From an uncultured Gammaproteobacteria bacterium (GTDB lineage Bacteria; Pseudomonadota; Gammaproteobacteria; UBA6429; Thiohalophilaceae), in NCBI GenBank assembly GCA_937967995.1, contig CALBTB010000009.1:496001-560000 (forward strand): 64,000 nucleotides of DNA, read 5' to 3'. Of this stretch, positions 26,859-35,897 are shown piece by piece. Position 1 is the stretch's first letter. The number at the start of each line of letters is the position of its first letter. The position numbers were made by a program, and so were the translations under genes. The notes under the pieces were generated by a model. The model was not told where the DNA came from. It ran no database searches and saw nothing but the letters and a program-made list of their open reading frames with translations.

Positions 26859-26887
26859 GTAATAGCACAACTAAGTTGTCACGCCAA
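26859..26887 (-). promoter_or_regulatory. Promoter with possible operator upstream of DUF3015
   Basis: On the minus strand, TTGGCG (26887-26882), a 17-base spacer and TATTAC (26864-26859). The spacer contains the symmetric ACAACTAAGTTGT (6-bp arms around one base), a candidate operator. Confidence 0.45.
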
Positions 26888-26965
26888 GTTTCTAAAATTG
26901 GGAAGTAAGAGTAATAAAATTCCACATAAGATCTGTTTTGTGACCGACTTCTACAAACAGAAACA

Positions 26966-26995
26966 AAAACACCGCTTAATGAAGTAATAAGCGGT
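26966..26995 (-). terminator. Terminator after the GH13 gene
   Basis: A perfect 8-bp stem, ACCGCTTA (26971-26978) with TAAGCGGT (26988-26995). On the minus strand it is followed by GTTTTTGTTTC. It lies 60 bases after the stop of the amylosucrase-type gene. Confidence 0.65.
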
Positions 26996-27054
26996 CAGCG
27001 ATCACAAAAATAAAAATATTTTACGGTTAATAGTAACAATCAGAATAATGTTTT

Positions 27055-29016
27055 TCAGGTGGGTTCGTCGCTTAACCAGTAGAAATGATAAGGTGGTATC
27101 ACCAGTTGTTCTTTAAAAATGGCGGGTTTATCGCCAGAGTAGAGATCCCGAATACGGGTAAAATCCATTCGAAAAGATTTGGCGACTTTTTCAAGGTCAA
27201 GATACTGTGGATTGGCATCAAAATTGCCTACGACCAACACGCCATTGGTGGCGCGCGACAAATCGTAACGACAAAAAACGAATAAAGTTGGATTATCAAT
27301 ATGAACCAGTTCACGATTGTTAAAATCCGCAAAGGCATTGATCTCCTTTCGCACAGCAATCATCTTTTTAATGGCTGTAAAGATCTGATTTTCGATCGAG
27401 CCGGGTTGATGGCGTAATTCCGCCTTGTTCCAGTCAAAGGTCGGACGATGCGCCCAACGGGTGTCGTGGGACTTATGCTCATCCTGCAGGTACGACATGT
27501 CATTCAGATAACCGATCTCATCACCGTAGTACAGCAACGGAATCCCGCCAAATGACATGATCATGCTGTGTAACAGCAAAATATGCTTAAGTGCGTTTTC
27601 AATTCGTGCTTCATCCCCGGATTCCAGCGCCGTTTCCAGCCCGGCCAGTGATGCCAGTGAACCGGAAATACGTGCATCACCGGTTTTGTGATTGTGCCCA
27701 AACAGCAAACCACGTGCATCAGAATCGGAATAATGTCCGGTGTAATAGTGAATTAAAAACTTTCGGTGCTCTTTGGGATCATAACCGACCGCGCGAATAT
27801 CAGAATCCTCGATACCCAGACCGATATCATCATGGCAACGCAAATAATTTAACCAGGTCGCGCGATCCAGTTTGGCAGGAATACTTTTCAGTCCCTGATA
27901 AAGCAGGCGCGCATTCTTGGTTGCCGCCGCATCCCACAATAGCGCCATATACGTCGCGTTATAGGCAATTTCACATTCCTTGGCATTAATTGCATCCTCA
28001 CCAAAGTACTTGGTGATTTCACTGGGCGCGACAATCGCCTCAGCAATGAAAATGACGCCAGGAGCCGTGACCTGGCAACAATCTTTCATTAGTTGCAGAA
28101 TCAGATGGGCTTCGCGTTCATTCTGACTGGTACTGCCGATTTTCTTCCATAAAAATGCCACCGCATCGAGACGAATGATATCCGCACCCTGATTGGCCCA
28201 GAACAAAATTATATCCAGCATTTCGATAAACACGGCGGGATTACTGTAATTCAGATCCCATTGAAAATCATTGAAGACCGTCATCACCCACTTCTGCATG
28301 GCCTCATCCCAGGTGAAGTTACCGGGTGATGTCTCGGGAAAGATTTCCGGCATATTCGCTTCAAACATGTCGGGAATTTCCCGGTTATCAAACATGTAAA
28401 AGTAATCCTGAAATTTTTTGTCACCGTCGCGCGCTTTTATCGCCCACTCATGTTCGTTAGAGGTGTGGTTCACTACCACATCCAGAGTCAGAAGGATGTC
28501 GCGCTTTTGTAAATCCTCAACCAGTGTGGCCAGATCCGCATTCGTGCCGATGCGATTATCAACATGCCGAAAATCACTCACTGCATAACCGCCATCACTG
28601 CGCCCTTCCGGACACTTCAGGATCGGCATGATGTGAATCATGTTGACGCCCAGTTCCTGAAAATAATGCAGGCGTTCCTGTAGCCCTTTCAGATTTTCAG
28701 CAAAGCCATCCGTGTATAGCGCCATGCCGACCCATTGCTGACTCAGAAACCAGGTATGGTTTTTTTCCCGTTCCAGATCTTTTTTCTTCAGGTTATCCGC
28801 GCGCGCTATGTACTGGCGCGCCATGGTCTCGACCAGCCGCAGTGCCTGATCCTCGAAATCGTCGCGTTTGCCATACAGGAGGTAAAATAACGAATAGATG
28901 GAATAAAAATTGGCACCCAGACGGGTATAGAAATGCCGTATCTGCTGCTGCTTGATCTCCGGATTCAGTTTGATCAGGATGTCATTCAGCAGCGAGTGGG
29001 AGACCTGTTCATACAT
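27055..29016 (-). CDS. Amylosucrase-type GH13 glycoside hydrolase
   Basis: Probable amylosucrase or related sucrose-active alpha-glucan enzyme (653 aa), cytoplasmic. The N-terminal helical domain typical of amylosucrases precedes the (beta/alpha)8 barrel. Barrel motifs are ILLTLDVVVNHTS, IIRLDAVAFLWK (nucleophile Asp), FIAEAIVAP (acid/base Glu) and LNYLRCHDDIG (third Asp). The C-terminal beta domain ends the protein. The family makes glucan from sucrose or hydrolyses it. No sucrose-synthesis or glycogen gene is adjacent, so the physiological role (osmolyte or storage) is inferred only. Confidence 0.87.
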   Translation of the reverse strand: MYEQVSHSLLNDILIKLNPEIKQQQIRHFYTRLGANFYSIYSLFYLLYGKRDDFEDQALRLVETMARQYIARADNLKKKDLEREKNHTWFLSQQWVGMALYTDGFAENLKGLQERLHYFQELGVNMIHIMPILKCPEGRSDGGYAVSDFRHVDNRIGTNADLATLVEDLQKRDILLTLDVVVNHTSNEHEWAIKARDGDKKFQDYFYMFDNREIPDMFEANMPEIFPETSPGNFTWDEAMQKWVMTVFNDFQWDLNYSNPAVFIEMLDIILFWANQGADIIRLDAVAFLWKKIGSTSQNEREAHLILQLMKDCCQVTAPGVIFIAEAIVAPSEITKYFGEDAINAKECEIAYNATYMALLWDAAATKNARLLYQGLKSIPAKLDRATWLNYLRCHDDIGLGIEDSDIRAVGYDPKEHRKFLIHYYTGHYSDSDARGLLFGHNHKTGDARISGSLASLAGLETALESGDEARIENALKHILLLHSMIMSFGGIPLLYYGDEIGYLNDMSYLQDEHKSHDTRWAHRPTFDWNKAELRHQPGSIENQIFTAIKKMIAVRKEINAFADFNNRELVHIDNPTLFVFCRYDLSRATNGVLVVGNFDANPQYLDLEKVAKSFRMDFTRIRDLYSGDKPAIFKEQLVIPPYHFYWLSDEPT

Positions 29017-29076
29017 ATATTAAAGAATACCAATCCTTATCACTCGAATAAACCTTGTCTATGCTAGGCTTAGGCG

Positions 29077-29610
29077 ATGAAACCGGAATTGATCTGGAAC
29101 CGGGCGGACTGCACCGTCAGGCTGGGTGACCTGGCCGTCGTCGCCGCACCCCGCCACCATCCGCCCTTTTCCTGCCAGGCCTTCGTGCATGAGCAGGATA
29201 CGAACCTGTTACTTGGCGAGCAAACCACCCTGCGCGACCCGGGCAAGCCAGCCTGGTACCTGGCCAACATACTGGAAGAAGCACCAACATCGGCGCTGGG
29301 TTCGGTGATAATCAGGGGACAGGCACCTGTACACTTGTTGGCCATTATTCACGATATAGAGAAAAATCCCACCTGCCAGCAAGCGCACATCACCACCGCG
29401 TACCAGAATATCTGGCATATTGCACAACAGACAGGCCTCAGCACTATCGGGATGCCGTTACTGGGAACTGTACACGGAAAACTGCCCGTCGACGTGGCCT
29501 TATCGCTATTTCGTTCAAGTCTGGAATCTCATCAGCATGACAAGCTGCAACACATCTGGTTAATCTGGCCAGCGAGCCAGGACTGCCGAATCGGAGCACT
29601 AATAAAATGA
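29077..29610 (+). CDS. Macro-domain-like protein
   Basis: A 177-aa soluble protein whose second half follows the macro-domain pattern: GSVIIRGQAPVHLLAIIHDI, then the helix TAYQNIWHIAQQTG, then STIGMPLLGTVHGKLPVDVAL, matching the A-x-P-x2-x-TG-x2-G-P loop of ADP-ribose-binding proteins. The usual N-terminal GDIT...NAAN motif is replaced by RLGDLAVVAAPRH, so ligand binding is uncertain. It overlaps the pirin gene start by four bases (ATGA), so the two are co-translated. Assignment is by eye. Confidence 0.6.
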   Translation: MKPELIWNRADCTVRLGDLAVVAAPRHHPPFSCQAFVHEQDTNLLLGEQTTLRDPGKPAWYLANILEEAPTSALGSVIIRGQAPVHLLAIIHDIEKNPTCQQAHITTAYQNIWHIAQQTGLSTIGMPLLGTVHGKLPVDVALSLFRSSLESHQHDKLQHIWLIWPASQDCRIGALIK

Positions 29611-30530
29611 GTATCAAAATCGTCACGCGCGACAGCGATTTCGTCACCGAAGCAAATCCCTGTTCGGGTATAAAACTGATCATTCAACCCAAACAGCATG
29701 ACCTGGGTGGCTTTTCAGTTCGGCGTGCCCTGCCCGGTCCGCAACAAAAAATGGTCGGGCCGTGGATTTTTTTTGATCATATGGGGCCAGCGAATTTTTC
29801 GGAGGGACAGGGAATCGATGTACGACCACATCCGCATATCAACCTGGCGACGGTAACGTATTTATTTGAAGGTGAAATGTACCATCGCGACTCGTTGGGT
29901 AATGCACTTGCCATTCAGCCGGGCGAAATCAACCTGATGGTTGCAGGTAGAGGCATTGTGCATTCGGAGCGACAACGTGACGAAATCAAGGCCAGGCCGC
30001 ATCGACTGGATGGATTACAACTGTGGCTGGCCCTGCCGGAAGCTGACGAGGAAACCGATCCCGCCTTTCATCATTATGATGCCAGTGATATTCCGCAGGT
30101 CGATGTCAATTCTGTGCCAGTCAGAGTCCTGATTGGTTCCGCCTATGGTGTTACCTCGCCGGTCAGAACTTTTGCTAACACGTTATACGTAGAAGCCCGC
30201 CTGCGAAAAGGTCAAACGTTCGATGCACCCGGTAACGTAGAACAGATGGCGGTTTATATTGTTACCGGTAATGCAAGTATTAATGGTACCGTCCTGGATA
30301 AATTCAGCATGGCCGTGATCGACACGGCAACACCGGTAACGATTGAAGCGCACGAAACTACACAACTGGCCATCATCGGCGGTGAAAAATTATCTGACCG
30401 CCATATCTGGTGGAATTTTGTCTCAAGCAGAAAAGATCGTATCGAACAGGCCAAGGATGACTGGAAAGCCGGCCGATTTGCCAAAGTGCCTGGTGATGAA
30501 GAGGAATTTATTCCATTACCGGAAGATTAA
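29607..30530 (+). CDS. Pirin family protein
   Basis: Bicupin protein of the pirin family (307 aa), an iron-binding cupin with quercetinase or regulatory roles in other organisms. Hallmarks are FSVRRALPGPQQKMVGPWIFFDHMGP, the metal-ligand region RPHPHINLATVTYLFEGEM, and GEINLMVAGRGIVHSER. The C-terminal cupin half is complete. It is coupled to the macro-like gene upstream and overlaps the stop of the convergent CadC-like gene. Confidence 0.9.
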   Translation: MSIKIVTRDSDFVTEANPCSGIKLIIQPKQHDLGGFSVRRALPGPQQKMVGPWIFFDHMGPANFSEGQGIDVRPHPHINLATVTYLFEGEMYHRDSLGNALAIQPGEINLMVAGRGIVHSERQRDEIKARPHRLDGLQLWLALPEADEETDPAFHHYDASDIPQVDVNSVPVRVLIGSAYGVTSPVRTFANTLYVEARLRKGQTFDAPGNVEQMAVYIVTGNASINGTVLDKFSMAVIDTATPVTIEAHETTQLAIIGGEKLSDRHIWWNFVSSRKDRIEQAKDDWKAGRFAKVPGDEEEFIPLPED

Positions 30531-32179
30531 TCCGGCAACCCCGCTTCACGCAGATCATCCAGCAAACGAGCCTTGAAGTCCGCATCATGTGTTGGCAAGG
30601 TTTTGTCAGTATGTGACAAGGTTGTGACCGGGTTAATCACACGAATCTGTTCCACCGTCCATTCGGCATCTTCCAGCCTGTCAGCCCTGACATAACTTGC
30701 CGCCAGAAATAATTTAATCGGAATGGCATTTTCATTACGCTCCTCTCCGAGTTCCAGTGCGTCAATGGCTTCTTCGTAACGACCCAGTGCATACAGCGCT
30801 CTACCCTTGTTATAAAGATAATCCCAGGTGTAATACGGATTAAGTTTCATACCTCGAATTGCATATGCCAGCGCTTTGTCCGGTTCACCCAGATTATTGG
30901 TAATTAACGCGAGCAAGCCATAACCATCTGCATAGTTAGGTGCAATGGCAATGGCCTTTTCCACTGCCTTCTCGGCAAGGTCATGTTCCTTGCGCATCAG
31001 GTATACATAACCCAGTGACCAGTAAGTTTGTGGAATGGAATTATCCAGGTTGACACCCTGCTCTGCCATGGCCAGTGCTCGCTCCAGTGATTCGACGGGC
31101 GCATCGGTCCAGCCACGCCGATATTCCGATGCCATGATATAGGCAAGTGCCCCATAGGCTCTTCCATATGCAGGATCTGTTTCAATTGCCTGCAGATACG
31201 CATCCCTGGCCTGCGCATGAGAAAGCCGGGTAAAATGTTTAGATAAGGCCTGGCCCTCTAAAAAATATTCATAGGCCGAAAGATTATTGGTGGCGCGTTT
31301 TGCCAGTAACTGTTTTTCCTGGGCAGATAACCGAATTCGAAGTACATCAATTAAACCACGGGTAATTTTATCCTGCAGGGAAAATACATCATTAATTTTC
31401 GCATCGTAACGCTGTGCCCAGGTATTAAACCCACTACGCGCATCCACCAGATAAATATTCATGCGTAACTGCTCACCCTGACGTCGAAACGTCCCCTTCA
31501 GGACATAGTCCACATTCAGTTCCTGATGCAATTGCTGTGGTGTGATTTCCTGGTACTGGTATTTGAAGGAGGTATTGTTAGCAAAGACCTGAATATTGGA
31601 CAGGCGTGACAGGTCCGTGATCATGTCTTCAGTCATACCAACGATAAAATTCTGATGCTGCCTGCCGGCATCCCGATCTTCTATCGGTAAAACCAGTATC
31701 GAAGGAATGTCGGTGGAAATGGGTGTTGTGTTGTAATAAGTCAGCCCGACAACTGTTACGATGGCCACCAGTGCCGCGGCAGCCCACCCCAGCCAGCGAC
31801 GTTTTTGAACAGATGGTTTACGGGAACTGGCGGGTACATCAGACGTCGCTGCTTCCGCCACAACGGGGGCAATGAGCTGGTAACCTTTTTTGGGAATGGT
31901 GGCAATGATTTGTGCATTACGTGCGTCATCCTTTAACGCCTTGCGTAACTTGATGACCGTGGCAGTGACCGCATCATAGCCGACGACAGCACCTCGCCAA
32001 ACGTCGCGTTCCAGATCCTCGCGGCTGATCACCTCACCCGGGTGACGGGCAAAATACACCAGCACATCCATGACTTTGGGCTCCAGATGCACGGTGTCTT
32101 TATTGCGGCATAACAGGCCTTCAGCGGGTGAAACTCGCCAGCCTGACAAAACAAAGCCATTTTGCAGTGTATTGTCCAT
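30527..32179 (-). CDS. CadC-like membrane transcriptional regulator with TPRs
   Basis: ToxR/CadC-type one-component regulator (550 aa). The N-terminal OmpR-type winged helix has LEPKVMDVLVYFARHPGEVI, SREDLERDVW and TVIKLRKALKDDA (residues 30-90). A single membrane helix lies at about 130-150. The periplasmic part begins with a TolB-amidohydrolase-type adenylyl-cyclase-associated domain (ILVLPIEDRDAGRQHQNFIVGMTEDM). Several tetratricopeptide repeats follow, including YGRAYGALAYIM and AIAIAPNYADGYGLL. The signal and targets are unknown; the divergent DUF3530 gene is a candidate target. Confidence 0.88.
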   Translation of the reverse strand: MDNTLQNGFVLSGWRVSPAEGLLCRNKDTVHLEPKVMDVLVYFARHPGEVISREDLERDVWRGAVVGYDAVTATVIKLRKALKDDARNAQIIATIPKKGYQLIAPVVAEAATSDVPASSRKPSVQKRRWLGWAAAALVAIVTVVGLTYYNTTPISTDIPSILVLPIEDRDAGRQHQNFIVGMTEDMITDLSRLSNIQVFANNTSFKYQYQEITPQQLHQELNVDYVLKGTFRRQGEQLRMNIYLVDARSGFNTWAQRYDAKINDVFSLQDKITRGLIDVLRIRLSAQEKQLLAKRATNNLSAYEYFLEGQALSKHFTRLSHAQARDAYLQAIETDPAYGRAYGALAYIMASEYRRGWTDAPVESLERALAMAEQGVNLDNSIPQTYWSLGYVYLMRKEHDLAEKAVEKAIAIAPNYADGYGLLALITNNLGEPDKALAYAIRGMKLNPYYTWDYLYNKGRALYALGRYEEAIDALELGEERNENAIPIKLFLAASYVRADRLEDAEWTVEQIRVINPVTTLSHTDKTLPTHDADFKARLLDDLREAGLPD

Positions 32180-32330
32180 GTGGTAACTGCCTGAAATCAG
32201 GTGAAAAAAAACCCGTCGGCTTTTCTTCGTTTTCCCTTTTTGCTTTGTTCGGGACTCCTGCCCGGCGTACAGCTAAAACTTCTCGCAGAACCACCCTAAC
32301 CATTCACATTTTAGCAGCAAGGAGGTTGTA

Positions 32331-33167
32331 ATGAGCATAATAAAACAGGGTTATCTGATTGTTGTATTTCTCAGTCTGTGGGTTGCACCATCATACGCTA
32401 CGGATTTTGCCAAGGAAAAACGCTGGGCTAACCAGGTCAGTGAATTCCTGGTCGATGGCTATAGCCACTGGTTGAGTACCGACAAAGGGAAATTCTTCAG
32501 TATCTACACGCCGGCGAGAACGAATTATCTAAACGGTGCTGTCATTTTGTTGCACGGTCGTGGCCTGCATCCTGACTGGCCACAGGTGATTCATCCACTG
32601 CGCACCCGATTACCTGAAAATGGCTGGGCCACCCTGTCCATTCAATTACCCGTGCTTGCCAATGAATCCAGTGATGCAGATTACATTCCGTTGTTTGACG
32701 ATGTTGCGGAACGCGTCGAAGCCGGTCTGGATTTTCTTGCAGAGCGGAATATCGAACAGGTGGTCTTGATCGGTCACAGCCTGGGCAGCAGTATGGCCAG
32801 TCATTACCTGTCAACACATCAGGATCCGCGCATTAAAGCCTTCGTCGGCATCGGCATGGCCGCTATGCCGCAACCAAAATCGCAAGCCGTGCTGGACAAC
32901 GTTGTTGCCCTCTTGCAGGTTAAAGTACCGGTGCTTGATATCTATGGTTCTGAAAGTGTCGAGAAAATTATGAAATCAGTCGACCGACGGGCCTACGTGG
33001 TGTATCACATAGGCAATGACAAATCCCGTCAGGTTAAATTAGATGGCGCAAACCATCTGTTTCAGGATCATGAGGATGTACTGTTGAAGTCCATCACCGC
33101 ATGGATGGACGGTACGCTTAAAAGTTTGCACCATGATAAGCATGCCTCAGGCGTAGGCACGCAATAA
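32331..33167 (+). CDS. DUF3530 family exported alpha/beta hydrolase
   Basis: Exported protein (278 aa) with a signal peptide ending near SYA-TD. The alpha/beta-hydrolase fold shows AVILLHGRGLHPDWP, SIQLPVLANE, and the nucleophile elbow GHSLGSSMASHYL. A late His (DGANHLFQDHED) completes the likely triad. Family DUF3530; substrate unknown. A GGAGG lies seven bases before the ATG. It is divergent from the CadC-like regulator and ends before a bidirectional terminator. Confidence 0.85.
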   Translation: MSIIKQGYLIVVFLSLWVAPSYATDFAKEKRWANQVSEFLVDGYSHWLSTDKGKFFSIYTPARTNYLNGAVILLHGRGLHPDWPQVIHPLRTRLPENGWATLSIQLPVLANESSDADYIPLFDDVAERVEAGLDFLAERNIEQVVLIGHSLGSSMASHYLSTHQDPRIKAFVGIGMAAMPQPKSQAVLDNVVALLQVKVPVLDIYGSESVEKIMKSVDRRAYVVYHIGNDKSRQVKLDGANHLFQDHEDVLLKSITAWMDGTLKSLHHDKHASGVGTQ

Positions 33168-33180
33168 CGTACGCGGACAT

Positions 33181-33213
33181 AAAAAAACCCCGCCGTTTGA
33201 GGCGGGGTTTTCT
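33181..33213. terminator. Bidirectional terminator
   Basis: AACCCCGCC (33186-33194) pairs with GGCGGGGTT (33201-33209) around GTTTGA, flanked by seven A on the left and TTTTC on the right. It serves the convergent DUF3530 and cold-shock genes. Confidence 0.85.
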
Positions 33214-33238
33214 TGTTACTTAGTCTGACAAAGTTCAG

Positions 33239-33442
33239 TTAGACAGCGCTGACCTGGGCAGCAGACGGGCCTTTCGGGCCTGACTTGATGTCGAAACTGA
33301 CTTTCTGGCCTTCATTCAGGCTTTTGTATCCTTCACCAACAATCGCGGAGTGGTGTACAAAAACATCCTTACTACCGTCTTCCGGGGTGATAAAACCAAA
33401 GCCTTTAGTGGCGTCAAACCATTTTACTGTTCCAATATTCAT
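33239..33442 (-). CDS. Cold-shock domain protein (CspA family)
   Basis: Single cold-shock domain (67 aa), a nucleic-acid chaperone. RNP1 is KGFGFITP and RNP2 is DVFVHHSAI; the N-terminus GTVKWFDATKGFG is classical. An untranslated leader of up to ~200 bases upstream, with repeated palindromic pieces, is consistent with the long leader of cold-regulated csp genes. Confidence 0.95.
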   Translation of the reverse strand: MNIGTVKWFDATKGFGFITPEDGSKDVFVHHSAIVGEGYKSLNEGQKVSFDIKSGPKGPSAAQVSAV

Positions 33443-33687
33443 TAAAAAAATTCCTTGAAATTGAATGGGTTATGATACGTGAAAGTTATGCAGGAAGGGT
33501 AAGAAAGGAGAAAGATACTACTAAAATCGTCCTCGAGCTTGCCGCCCGTTATTCATAATACTCGCACTACTGTTGTTCGTTATTCGAACTGACGGTAAGA
33601 CTAGCAATAAACTAGCGAGTTCACAACAAATTTGATGCCCAGAGGTATTTTATTGATTTCCGGCTGACAGGTGATATCTTGATAAGC
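33443..33687. other. Divergent region with probable csp leader
   Basis: A 245-base spacer between the csp gene (minus) and an amidohydrolase gene (plus). It holds the symmetric CTAGCAATAAACTAG (around 33602-33616) and the repeated TTATTC/TTATTCG pieces near 33550-33580. A weak minus-strand promoter reads TTGTGA, 17 bases, TAGTCT. No additional gene was seen. Confidence 0.35.
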
Positions 33688-34521
33688 ATGAAGATTCGAA
33701 AATACTTATATATAAGTAGCCTGTTCCTGACCGCCCTGTTTTGCAGCTCGCTACAGGCCGACGAGTTGCCCATTTTCGATGCCCACATTCATTACAGCCA
33801 TGATGTCTGGGAAGTCATTCCGCCCAAAGAAGCGGTCAAACGTTTACGCCAGGCCGGCGTTATCCGTGCACTGGTATCCAGCACCGGTGATGAAGGTACC
33901 CAGAAACTCTATGCCGCCGACCCGGAGCTGGTCATTCCCGCGCTTCGCCCCTATCGCCAGCTCAATACCCTGAACACCTGGATGCACGATGAAAGCGTCA
34001 TACCGTATTTAAAAGAACGACTCGCAAAATACCGCTATGCCGCCATCGGTGAACTGCACATCAATGGTGAAGAAGCTGAACTACCCGTGATGCGCCAGCT
34101 TGTTCAACTGGCCAGCCAGCACAAACTCCTGTTGCACGTGCACTCGGATGCGGATGCCATTCAGCGCATTTTCAAACAGGACCCGCAGGCCCGCATTCTA
34201 TGGGCCCATGCCGGCTTTGAATATGGTTACGTGGTACGCGCCATGTTCGAAAAATATGACCAGTTATGGGCTGACCTGTCGTTTCGCCGGGAAATCTACA
34301 ACAACGGACAGTTCTTACCTGACTGGGAACCGTTACTCACCGAGCATGCGGATCGGTTTATGCTCGGCATCGATACCTACATTCCACAACGCTGGTTACA
34401 GGTTGACAATGTCATGCGCTGGCAGCGCGAGCTGCTCAGCGCCCTGCCCAAAGACGCGGCCAGGAAGATCGCCTTTGAAAATGGCGAGCGCGTGATTACC
34501 CGAGCATTTAAATCAGAATAA
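33688..34521 (+). CDS. Exported amidohydrolase-family protein
   Basis: Metal-dependent hydrolase of the amidohydrolase superfamily (277 aa). A signal peptide (MKIRKYLYISSLFLTALFCS...) precedes the first metal motif FDAHIHYSHD. GELHINGEEAELP, LHVHSDADA, ILWAHAGFEYG and FMLGIDTYIP fit the other metal and barrel positions of the amidohydrolase-2/TatD-like fold. Substrate unknown. The start at ATG 33688 was preferred to an in-frame TTG at 33679. Confidence 0.8.
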   Translation: MKIRKYLYISSLFLTALFCSSLQADELPIFDAHIHYSHDVWEVIPPKEAVKRLRQAGVIRALVSSTGDEGTQKLYAADPELVIPALRPYRQLNTLNTWMHDESVIPYLKERLAKYRYAAIGELHINGEEAELPVMRQLVQLASQHKLLLHVHSDADAIQRIFKQDPQARILWAHAGFEYGYVVRAMFEKYDQLWADLSFRREIYNNGQFLPDWEPLLTEHADRFMLGIDTYIPQRWLQVDNVMRWQRELLSALPKDAARKIAFENGERVITRAFKSE

Positions 34522-34656
34522 GGCCCCATTCATTCACCGTTCATGTTCTTCGCGATAGGTTACACGCGGTTGTTGAACGGTATTGCCGAACAAAGCATCC
34601 TGCCCATTGTCAAAGCAATATCACTTAAGCCACAGCCCTCCGGAAGAGGAAGCAAC

Positions 34657-35874
34657 ATGCTTAAAAAACTATCAAACTGGCGTATCTCGCTGATTTTCCT
34701 GTGTATCGTGGGGCTCATGCCAATGAGCAGTTATGCCCGAAACGAAAACCAGGACGACCGCCACCATAAATCGCAGCGCGACGCCAATCGGGGTGAGCAG
34801 CGGTCTGAACAACGCCGTGCCGATAGCGAACACCGCCGCGCCGAACGAGAGCATCGTCGTGCCGACCGTGATGAATACCGTAAGGACCACAACAGGCATA
34901 CAGAAAGAAATGAACGTTCCGAGCGTGAGCACCGCCGTTCCGAACGTGATTACCATCGCAAGGAACAGGACAGGCATACAGAGCGACGCGAACGCACTGA
35001 GCGTAAAGAACCACGAGATGATCGCGAACACCGCCGTTCCGAACGTGATTACCATCGCAAGGAACAGGACAGGCATACAGAGCGACGCGAACGGACCGAA
35101 CGCACTGAGCGTAAAGAACCACGAGATGATCGTGAACACCGCCGTGACCGTGATTACGACCGTTCAGAACGCGACAGACATTCCGAACGACGTGATCACA
35201 CAAAACAACGCCATGAGCGTGAACATCGTCCTGCACCAACACGGCATTCGCATGATTATCACTACAAAAAGCGTTACGTAAACGAATACAAGCGTCGGCA
35301 TTACCATCGGCATGAAACCTATCACTATCACACCCATTACCTGGCACCGATTCGGCACCATTATCACCCGATCGGGTTTCACCTACACGTATTGCCGCAT
35401 TCTCATGTTCGCATCTTCGTACACGGACACTCCTATTTCTATTTCAGTGGCGTGTACTACCGACCCTACTCCAGTGGATATATTGTGGTTCGCGCGCCTA
35501 TCGGCGCAGTCGTACAGGTGTTGCCTATCGGCTTTGTCTCGTTCTACCTGGGTGGTGTTGCCTACTATTACGTGAATGACACTTACTATTTATGGGATGA
35601 TGGATATGAAGCCTATGTAGTCGTCGAAAAACCCGTCGATGCCGATCGGGCAATTGAAGATGCCACCCGTGACCGTCTTTATGTGTATCCGAAACGCGGC
35701 CAAAGTGAAGAGCAACAGGCGAAAGATCGATATGAATGTCACCGCTGGGCCGTGAAGGAAACCCGCGTTGATCCGACCCTGGATGATGAAGATGATTTAA
35801 GCCGGGAAGATCGTCGCAATTACAAACGCGCCATCAGTGCCTGCCTGGAAGGACGCGGTTATACTGTCAAGTAA
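34657..35874 (+). CDS. DUF6515-type exported protein with charged repeats
   Basis: Exported protein (405 aa) with a signal peptide ending near SYA-RN. A very hydrophilic region follows (about residues 28-195), rich in Arg, Glu, Asp and His, built from repeats such as REHRRSERDYHRKEQDRH. A Tyr/His-rich beta domain follows (YRPYSSGYIVVRAPIGAVVQVLP), the DUF6515 pattern. The C-terminal part has YECHRWAVKETRVDPT and a second Cys near the end. The start has GGAAGAGGA upstream. The charged region may bind metal, nucleic acid or wall polymers; this is speculation. Confidence 0.75.
   Translation: MLKKLSNWRISLIFLCIVGLMPMSSYARNENQDDRHHKSQRDANRGEQRSEQRRADSEHRRAEREHRRADRDEYRKDHNRHTERNERSEREHRRSERDYHRKEQDRHTERRERTERKEPRDDREHRRSERDYHRKEQDRHTERRERTERTERKEPRDDREHRRDRDYDRSERDRHSERRDHTKQRHEREHRPAPTRHSHDYHYKKRYVNEYKRRHYHRHETYHYHTHYLAPIRHHYHPIGFHLHVLPHSHVRIFVHGHSYFYFSGVYYRPYSSGYIVVRAPIGAVVQVLPIGFVSFYLGGVAYYYVNDTYYLWDDGYEAYVVVEKPVDADRAIEDATRDRLYVYPKRGQSEEQQAKDRYECHRWAVKETRVDPTLDDEDDLSREDRRNYKRAISACLEGRGYTVK
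34930..35136 (+). repeat. In-frame tandem repeat, 99 and 108 bp
   Basis: Two near-identical coding units start at 34930 and 35029, with a third degenerate start at 35137. The first is 99 bp; the second is 108 bp because of a 9-bp insertion near its middle. Unit lengths are multiples of three, so the frame is kept. The repeats encode the charged segment of the DUF6515-type protein. Confidence 0.8.
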
Positions 35875-35897
35875 AGACTCGACCACACAAAGGATGG

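Noticed and set aside
30527..32179. CadC acid-response regulator with lysine decarboxylase operon
   Set aside because: The architecture is CadC-like, but no cadBA genes are present and the periplasmic part is TPR-type, so the specific name is not justified.
34672..35347. Long minus-strand frames of 155 and 210 codons opposite the charged repeat protein
   Set aside because: They arise from the repetitive codon pattern of the plus-strand gene, lack ribosome sites and show Val/Met- or Asn/His-rich compositions unlike real proteins. The plus strand has a signal peptide and a known domain.
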